From assembly GCA_003142635.1 (NCBI GenBank), contig PLMX01000197.1, positions 1 through 35,634 of the forward strand: DNA of 35,634 nucleotides, given 5' to 3'. Both the position numbers and the translations under genes were made by a program. Origin of the DNA: Syntrophaceae bacterium (GTDB lineage: Bacteria; Desulfobacterota; Syntrophia; Syntrophales; UBA2185). A model generated the notes under the pieces. That model was given only the letters and a program-made list of their open reading frames with translations. It was not told the DNA's origin and did not search any database. Of this stretch, positions 31,484-35,634 are shown one piece after another; within the stretch, counting starts at the first letter, position 1; every line of letters starts with the position of its first letter.

Positions 31484-32075
31484 CACGATTTTTGACAAAA
31501 ACATAAGAGCCATAATGAAGTTGGTTGGAGATCTTCGGGAGGCGCACCGGGTGTCTCTCTTTGACAAAACCGCAGCCGCACAAGAGCCTCTCACAAAAGA
31601 GTTAGCGGCAAAGGAAGCCGAGGCCCTTGAGCTGGCCGAGTTATATGAGAAAACAAAACCCGTGGCGGAAGCAAAGATCAGGCTATTACAACATGATGCA
31701 GACGTAGCCATAGTGAAGGGTGATGAGGCTAAGGCCATTCGTCTTCGTCAAGAGGCAGAGGCCGTCAAGAAAGACCTCGCCGCAATCAAAGAGCGCGAAC
31801 AAAAGTGCTATATTCAAGAGCTGACTAAATTTAAGTTGCGGGGGGCCGCCGGAGAGATTTACGAGGCCGTCTATCCGGGAATTAGAAAATCCCTGATTGA
31901 CATTCAAAAGCTACTCGTCGAACTGCTTGATGGCACAGTAACCCTGCTCGAATCCTTCAACCAGGCCCACAACCTTCATGGGAGAGTTGACCCCAACGAC
32001 TTGACCCCACAAGAATACGGCGTAGAGGAGCCGGTCTGGCGATCCCTCTGGATGTGGTACTCCGGGCGGAAATGA
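31476..32075 (+). CDS. Long coiled-coil protein, unknown
   Basis: A 199-residue protein, helical and Ala/Glu/Lys-rich from about residue 30 to 110 (ELAAKEAEALELAELYEK and following), suggesting a coiled coil, followed by a compact C-terminal part with a Trp-rich end (WRSLWMWYSGRK). It overlaps the upstream gene by 8 bases. Coiled-coil proteins in this place could act as scaffold or size-control proteins of a satellite, but no motif shows it. Confidence 0.6.
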   Translation: MDDTIFDKNIRAIMKLVGDLREAHRVSLFDKTAAAQEPLTKELAAKEAEALELAELYEKTKPVAEAKIRLLQHDADVAIVKGDEAKAIRLRQEAEAVKKDLAAIKEREQKCYIQELTKFKLRGAAGEIYEAVYPGIRKSLIDIQKLLVELLDGTVTLLESFNQAHNLHGRVDPNDLTPQEYGVEEPVWRSLWMWYSGRK

Positions 32076-32166
32076 TTTGTTACCCGGGGTTTCTCAGTAT
32101 CGCATGACGGCAAAGATACCAGAGATAATGCGTAGGACGCATTTTTAAGGGGCTTTATGACCGGCA

Positions 32167-32361
32167 ATGAAGAATTCTATCATGCTGCCCTGCCCGATCT
32201 GTGGCGAGCCCTTTAAAAAGGCCAGGCCGTGGCAAAAAGTATGCTCCCCTGTGTGCCGTCGCAAGAAGTGGCAGATCAAAATGTTTTCGGATATGGTCAA
32301 GCAGATCGCCGACAATATGATTTCCGATTTTGCCCGTAAGGTGAAGGCTAAAGAGAGTTAA
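32167..32361 (+). CDS. Small zinc-ribbon protein
   Basis: A 64-residue protein with Cys9, Cys12, Cys26 and Cys30 (CPICGEPFKKARPWQKVCSP then VC), a likely single Zn site, and a basic helix behind it. The C-x2-C...C-x3-C layout parallels that of the protein at 26643. Probably nucleic-acid-binding. The ribosome-binding site is weak. Confidence 0.55.
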   Translation: MKNSIMLPCPICGEPFKKARPWQKVCSPVCRRKKWQIKMFSDMVKQIADNMISDFARKVKAKES

Positions 32362-32367
32362 AAAAAT

Positions 32368-32423
32368 GGGAATTATATATTTGCGTAAACCAACGTAATG
32401 GGTTACTTATGTATATAATTCCC
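32368..32423. repeat. 56-bp palindromic element, copy 1
   Basis: Arms GGGAATTATATA (32368-32379) and TATATAATTCCC (32412-32423) are perfect 12-bp inverted repeats; inside, GTAAACC pairs imperfectly with GGGTTAC around AACGTAAT. Copy 2 (32854-32909) is 53/56 identical. Confidence 0.85.
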
Positions 32424-32463
32424 ATAATTTAAGATTCAAGTGAATCTTTGGCAGGAGGTGAAT

Positions 32464-32853
32464 ATGAAAAAACTTTTCCTTCTAATCTTTATCGTGCTTC
32501 TGTTCCCTTCCACATCATTTTGCGGGGGTTTTACTTCTTACGATTTTTTTGGACCCACAAGCTGTCACTTTGTCACTGATCCGCTGTTTTCCAGGGACAG
32601 GATCGCCCAGGAAGAATTTCTACCTAAGTGCATTAATGATTTGATTAGGGGAATAGAGGAAACGCGTGAGAAAACCTCGGAGGACAGTAAACTCTTGCCC
32701 CTAAGAATCGACACGCTTCAGGAGTCGCAGCATTTCCTGGAAGATAAATTGAAAGACGCGGAATTAGAAATAGAATCGCTCACAAGAAGAATCAACATGC
32801 TCGGAGATGAAGTTAGGTTTCTCAAACAAAAAGCAATGAGAAAGAATAAATAA
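32464..32853 (+). CDS. Secreted coiled-coil protein bracketed by twin palindromes
   Basis: A 129-residue protein with a clean Sec signal peptide (MKKLFLLIFIVLLFPSTSFC), a short region with two further Cys, and a long C-terminal coiled coil (TREKTSEDSKLLPL; SLTRRINMLGDEVRFLKQ). GGAGG lies 5 nt before ATG 32464. The gene sits exactly between the two 56-bp palindromes, and the second starts at the base after its stop. It is probably a cargo gene acting in the periplasm or at the cell surface. No family recognised. Confidence 0.72.
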   Translation: MKKLFLLIFIVLLFPSTSFCGGFTSYDFFGPTSCHFVTDPLFSRDRIAQEEFLPKCINDLIRGIEETREKTSEDSKLLPLRIDTLQESQHFLEDKLKDAELEIESLTRRINMLGDEVRFLKQKAMRKNK

Positions 32854-32909
32854 GGGAATTATATATTTGCGTGACCCAACGTAATGGGTTACTCATGTAT
32901 ATAATTCCC
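32854..32909. repeat. 56-bp palindromic element, copy 2
   Basis: Same 12-bp arms as copy 1 (32854-32865 and 32898-32909), with inner stem GTGACCC/GGGTTAC. It differs from copy 1 at three positions, all in the inner part. Confidence 0.85.
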
Positions 32910-32933
32910 TAAAAAAATATTTCATTTTTCCCC

Positions 32934-32968
32934 TTGACAATGGTGTAAACATGGTTTATATGAGAGTT
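32934..32968 (+). promoter_or_regulatory. Promoter and self-operator of the Xre repressor
   Basis: TTGACA (32934-32939, 6/6) and TATATG (32957-32962, 4/6) with a 17-bp spacer predict a start at 32969. The palindrome TAAAC-ATG-GTTTA (32946-32958) spans spacer and -10, suited to autorepression, and its half-site GTTTA is the core of the iteron array. Confidence 0.6.
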
Positions 32969-33154
32969 ATGAAGAGCTGGACAGGTGACCAAATAAAGAG
33001 ATTTAGAAAGCGCCTTAACATGACACAGGTTGAGTTTGCTGCCATGACGGGTGTGTCCAGGGTTTTCATAAACTATCTTGAAAGGGGGCTGAGAAATCCG
33101 AACAAGACCATGAAGCTATTGTTGACTTGTCTTGAAAAGCAGAAAAGGAAATGA
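32969..33154 (+). CDS. Xre/Cro-type repressor, probably translated from a leaderless mRNA
   Basis: A 61-residue helix-turn-helix protein: QIKRFRKRLNMTQVEFAAMT, then GVSRVFINYLERGLRNPNKTM. This is a minimal lambda-Cro/Xre fold with no C-terminal domain. The open frame begins at 32951, but the promoter predicts transcription from 32969, exactly the first base of an in-frame ATG, so I take that as the start, without a ribosome-binding site (compare lambda cI from PRM). It lies 15 bp before the integrase gene and is probably co-transcribed. It could be the element's master repressor. Confidence 0.7.
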   Translation: MKSWTGDQIKRFRKRLNMTQVEFAAMTGVSRVFINYLERGLRNPNKTMKLLLTCLEKQKRK

Positions 33155-33169
33155 AAGGGGGAAAGTGAA

Positions 33170-34288
33170 ATGGCAGTAAGAAAACGCGGTAGCACCTGGC
33201 AGATTGATTATATCGATCCTGCTGGGAAGCGGATCCGGAAATCCTTCAAGAAAAAGAAAGACGCCGATGCCGAGCTCGGGAAGCGTGTCTCTCTTATCGC
33301 TGAGGGCCGGTATCTCGACGTTAAGAAGGATTGTAAAACGACAATGGGTGAGCTGCTTGATCGCTATGAGGAAAACTTCAAGGATCAACGGAGCTTCTTT
33401 AGCTGGAAATCATTATGCGTAAAGAAGTTCAAGGAGTATTTCGGAGAGAAATCCCTGCTAAGTCAGATCAGATTCGTTGATATTGAAACCTACAGAAACC
33501 GCCTGAGACAGACTCCGGTGAGAGGCAAGGCTCAAAAGGTGCGTAGTGTAGCAAGTGTAAACCGGGAAATGGCAGTCATGCATCACGTCTTTCAAAAAGG
33601 TGTCGAATGGGAGATGATCGAGAAAAGCCCCTTTGAACGTGGCAAGGGTATCTTCTCTAAAGAGAATAACACACGGACGCGGTATTTGACGCATGAGGAA
33701 ATCTCAAGGCTCCTGAGTAGCTCCCCGGATCACTTGAAGGATATCATCGTTTGTGCCGTGCATACCGGAATGAGGAAATCGGAAATTCTCTCGTTGAAGT
33801 GGTCACAGATCAAGGGCGGTTTCATATACCTGACGAGGACGAAGACGGACGAATCCCGGCAAGTGCCTGTCAGTGACGAATTGAAAAAGCTGTTTGATGA
33901 TGTGCGCCGAAAGCAGGGCGGAAAATCAGATTATGTTTTCCGGTATGAGAGACCTTCAAAGAAAGAGGAAGGGCACAAGGTCGTTAAGTTGGTTGTGGAC
34001 AATAATCCGATATTGGACGTTAAGCATTCATTCACAAGTGCCGTGAAGAAAGCCGGTATTGAGGATTTCAGGTTTCACGATTTGCGTCATACGTGCGCAA
34101 GCCATTTAGTGATGAACGGAGCAAGCCTCAAGGACGTGCAGGAGATCCTGGGCCATAAGGATATGACCATGACCCTGAGATATGCTCATCTTTCACAGGA
34201 GCACAAAAAGAAAGCGGTCAATCTTCTGAATGGACTGACCGCCAGCGTGTCACAAAATGTCACAAATGCCGCTTTTGACCTGCCTTGA
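33170..34288 (+). CDS. Tyrosine-type site-specific integrase
   Basis: A 372-residue phage-type recombinase. The N-terminal arm-binding domain (about 1-58), SAM-like core-binding domain (about 60-160) and catalytic domain follow in order. Catalytic residues: Arg202 in HTGMRKSEIL, Lys225 in TKTD, His303 and Arg306 in HDLRH, His329 in GHKD and nucleophile Tyr338 in RYAHLS. It integrates and excises the element at the tRNA-Arg site, which begins 34 bp after its stop. Its last codons contain the right-arm TGTCACA pair. GGGGGAAAGTG precedes the ATG. Confidence 0.95.
   Translation: MAVRKRGSTWQIDYIDPAGKRIRKSFKKKKDADAELGKRVSLIAEGRYLDVKKDCKTTMGELLDRYEENFKDQRSFFSWKSLCVKKFKEYFGEKSLLSQIRFVDIETYRNRLRQTPVRGKAQKVRSVASVNREMAVMHHVFQKGVEWEMIEKSPFERGKGIFSKENNTRTRYLTHEEISRLLSSSPDHLKDIIVCAVHTGMRKSEILSLKWSQIKGGFIYLTRTKTDESRQVPVSDELKKLFDDVRRKQGGKSDYVFRYERPSKKEEGHKVVKLVVDNNPILDVKHSFTSAVKKAGIEDFRFHDLRHTCASHLVMNGASLKDVQEILGHKDMTMTLRYAHLSQEHKKKAVNLLNGLTASVSQNVTNAAFDLP
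34248..34264. promoter_or_regulatory. Right arm-type site pair, TGTCACA-N3-TGTCACA
   Basis: TGTCACA at 34248-34254 and 34258-34264, the same 10-bp period as the left pair (26598-26614), inside the end of the integrase gene and about 60 bp from the attachment repeat. Confidence 0.5.
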
Positions 34289-34321
34289 CTGTCTCTAATG
34301 CTCACTAAGTAGTTGATATCT

Positions 34322-34367
34322 TGGCGGGCGATCCGAGATTTGAACTCGGGGCCTCTGGTTCCGGAGA
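34322..34367. repeat. Right attachment repeat inside tRNA-Arg
   Basis: The tRNA's 3' half, matching 26445-26490 (43/46). The uninterrupted 21-bp block nearest the 5' half (34347-34367, over the variable loop, anticodon stem and loop) is the probable exchange region. Confidence 0.88.
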
Positions 34368-34398
34368 CCAGCGCTCTATCCAACTGAGCTAATCGCCC
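34322..34398 (-). tRNA. tRNA-Arg (anticodon CCG), integration site
   Basis: A complete 77-nt tRNA on the minus strand with encoded CCA: acceptor GGGCGAT/ATCGCCC, anticodon stem CTGGT/ACCAG around CTCCGGA (anticodon CCG), T-arm CCGAG-TTCAAAT-CTCGG. Because the element is inserted at its 3' side, bases 34322 to about 34367 come from the element and the 5' half from the host. Confidence 0.95.
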
Positions 34399-34508
34399 GA
34401 TGTGCGGGGACTTAATTATCGGCGCAGAGTCGATGCAAGTGAGATGTGTCCATATACCTTATGGCTCACATACTCTACTGCCTTCTCAGCATCTACATTC
34501 TTTGTTAG

Positions 34509-35378
34509 TTACCGAGACAGTGAAAGCTCCGCTAATATCTTTTTTACCGGATGGCTCTTATTCATGCAGTAAAGGTGGAGACCGGCTATTTCATTCTTTA
34601 TCAGATTATCGATCTGAATAATCGCGTATTCTATTCCATATTTTTCAACCTCTTGCGGCTTGTCCTTGTTCATCTCCGCCTTCTCACGCAGCCGGGGAGG
34701 TATCCTGACACCGGCAAGAGTTGCGATCCTTATGATCTGACTATAGTTCAGGATGGGAAAAATTCCTGGTAACATGGGGACGTCAATTCCAAGTGCTGTT
34801 GCCTGATCCCGGAAATTGTAAAAAGCGTCATTATCGAAGAATAGTTGGGTAATAATAAAATCCGCCCCTGCATCTACCTTACGCTTCAGATTAATCATAT
34901 CTGCCTTCAGGCTGGGCGCCTCGATATGCCCTTCCGGATAACCGGCCACTCCCACTGAGAAATTATTACGTGCCTTAATGAACTGTACGAGTTCGTTTGC
35001 ATACTCAAATCCACCCGCTGTTTTTATGAATCTCTCCGTGCCTTCGGGCGGGTCACCCCGCAGGGCAAGGATGTTCTCAACATTTTCCTCCTTGAGCAGG
35101 TCGAGAATGACTGCTATGTCATCTTTCGTGGACTGCACGCAGGTTAAATGGGCCAGTACTTCGAGATTAAATCCATTCTTGACCCTCGAGGAGATCTCTA
35201 TGGTTTTCTCCCTCGTGCCTCCTCCCGCGCCATAGGTTACAGAGATGAAATCAGGCTTCAACTCCCCGAGCTCCGTAATCGTCACATAGAGGTTTTCAAG
35301 ATTACCTTCCCTCTTGGGTGGGAAGACCTCAAAGGAAAGGATAAATCTCTTTTGAGAAAAGAGGTTCTTAATTTTCAT
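34509..35378 (-). CDS. metF: 5,10-methylenetetrahydrofolate reductase
   Basis: A 289-residue flavoprotein with a TIM-barrel fold that reduces methylene-THF to methyl-THF, feeding methionine synthesis and, in acetogenic or syntrophic metabolism, the methyl branch of the Wood-Ljungdahl pathway. Motifs: FEVFPPKREGN (with the catalytic-type Glu), FISVTYGAGGG, HLTCVQST, ILALRGDPP, the AGYPEGHIEAPS loop and ADFIITQLFFDN. No C-terminal zinc or SAM domain, so it is the short bacterial form. No neighbouring metV is visible, so coupling to that partner cannot be assessed. Confidence 0.95.
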   Translation of the reverse strand: MKIKNLFSQKRFILSFEVFPPKREGNLENLYVTITELGELKPDFISVTYGAGGGTREKTIEISSRVKNGFNLEVLAHLTCVQSTKDDIAVILDLLKEENVENILALRGDPPEGTERFIKTAGGFEYANELVQFIKARNNFSVGVAGYPEGHIEAPSLKADMINLKRKVDAGADFIITQLFFDNDAFYNFRDQATALGIDVPMLPGIFPILNYSQIIRIATLAGVRIPPRLREKAEMNKDKPQEVEKYGIEYAIIQIDNLIKNEIAGLHLYCMNKSHPVKKILAELSLSR

Positions 35379-35634
35379 AGATCGGCTCCCGTAAACGTGC
35401 TTGGGAAAATGTCATCATGAGAAGAAATTGTCAATATATTTTATGTTTCTGGAGGCGTTACGGAACTCGCCTGGGTGAATGCGGGTCCCGCCCTTGGATG
35501 CGTTTTAATCTTTTCTTGTGCTCGGGCACCTTCATCTTGCACGGACATACATGGAGTCTGTCGGAGTCAGTGCTTTGTGACATGCGAGTTTCTGCGGTTT
35601 TATCTTACAAGAGGTTCATCCGGTTGATGCGTAC
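35379..35634. other. Region upstream of metF to the window edge
   Basis: No firm gene is visible. A plus-strand frame from about 35498 stays open to the edge and a 41-codon minus-strand frame ends near 35461, both without a ribosome-binding site. On the minus strand TTGACA lies about 58 nt before metF but no fitting -10 box follows. Confidence 0.4.

Larger units (their letters stand above)
26445..34367. mobile_element. 7.9-kb integrative element in tRNA-Arg, probable phage satellite
   Basis: Bounded by a 46-bp direct repeat of the tRNA-Arg 3' half (26445-26490 and 34322-34367), 7877 bp apart. The integrase gene lies beside the intact tRNA. Gene order from the left: CGNR-like zinc-finger protein (minus), then all plus: excisionase-like HTH, DUF5659-like protein, toprim/RecA-fold replication protein, iteron-like array, AlpA-like HTH, possible terminase-small-like protein, two unknowns, zinc ribbon, palindrome-bracketed secreted protein, Xre repressor, integrase. 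No capsid, portal, tail, lysis or large terminase gene is seen. Together this fits a replicating satellite that would borrow a helper phage's particles (PICI-like). Satellite status is inference; integration into the tRNA is directly visible. Confidence 0.85.

Noticed and set aside
32368-32909. CRISPR or two-repeat array
   Set aside because: Only two copies, 430 bp apart, framing a gene; the copies are palindromes rather than repeat-spacer units.
35379-35450. SAM-type or other riboswitch before metF
   Set aside because: No recognisable riboswitch core; only a lone TTGACA is visible.

Overview
The window looks like a chromosomal segment of a Desulfobacterota (former Deltaproteobacteria) bacterium, perhaps of the Syntrophales/Syntrophobacterales. 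The basis is gene order and gene families typical of that group: ispE / tRNA-Gln / prs / rplY / pth / ychF and rpsF / rpsR / DUF2232 / rplI / dnaB, together with a DUF1844 protein, a GAF-GAF sigma-54 activator and an extra EF-G. Taxonomy is inference; no rRNA is present.

Left part (1-9000). A LysM envelope protein runs off the left edge on the minus strand. On the plus strand follow a small coiled-coil protein with an HD-domain phosphohydrolase, a GerMN-domain membrane protein with an EF-G paralogue, a K+ channel with an RCK domain, a cyclic-nucleotide-binding regulator and a GAF-GAF-sigma-54 activator with a variant GAFTGA loop (GAFTDA). A gene-poor stretch (9001-9872) holds two strong inverted repeats and a probable relic of a response-regulator N-terminus.

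Centre (9873-23657). The minus strand carries two housekeeping clusters: clpB-htpX-DUF1844-ispE-tRNA-Gln-prs-rplY-pth-ychF, and rpsF-rpsR-DUF2232-rplI-dnaB. Between them an rpoH-type sigma factor is read divergently from clpB, placing a heat-shock sigma factor beside two likely targets (clpB, htpX). Three copies of a hairpin-rich intergenic repeat (717-830, 1820-1866, 21550-21659) lie between genes.

Accessory region (23658-26444). This holds a structured-RNA candidate that may be a 5' fragment of a group II intron, two lipoproteins, small membrane and coiled-coil proteins, and two putative small ORFs, all on the minus strand.

Integrated element (26445-34367, 7.9 kb). An element sits in the 3' half of tRNA-Arg(CCG), bounded by a 46-bp direct repeat (43/46 identical). 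It carries a tyrosine recombinase, an excisionase-like HTH, a toprim-like plus RecA-fold replication protein, an iteron-like array of ten GTTTAC cores, an AlpA-like HTH, a possible terminase-small-subunit-like protein in a three-gene operon, a zinc-ribbon protein, a secreted coiled-coil gene bracketed by two nearly identical 56-bp palindromes, and a Xre repressor whose promoter predicts a leaderless mRNA. I see no capsid, tail or large-terminase gene. The layout fits a phage satellite (PICI-like island) and is the best candidate for an undescribed system here. metF closes the window.
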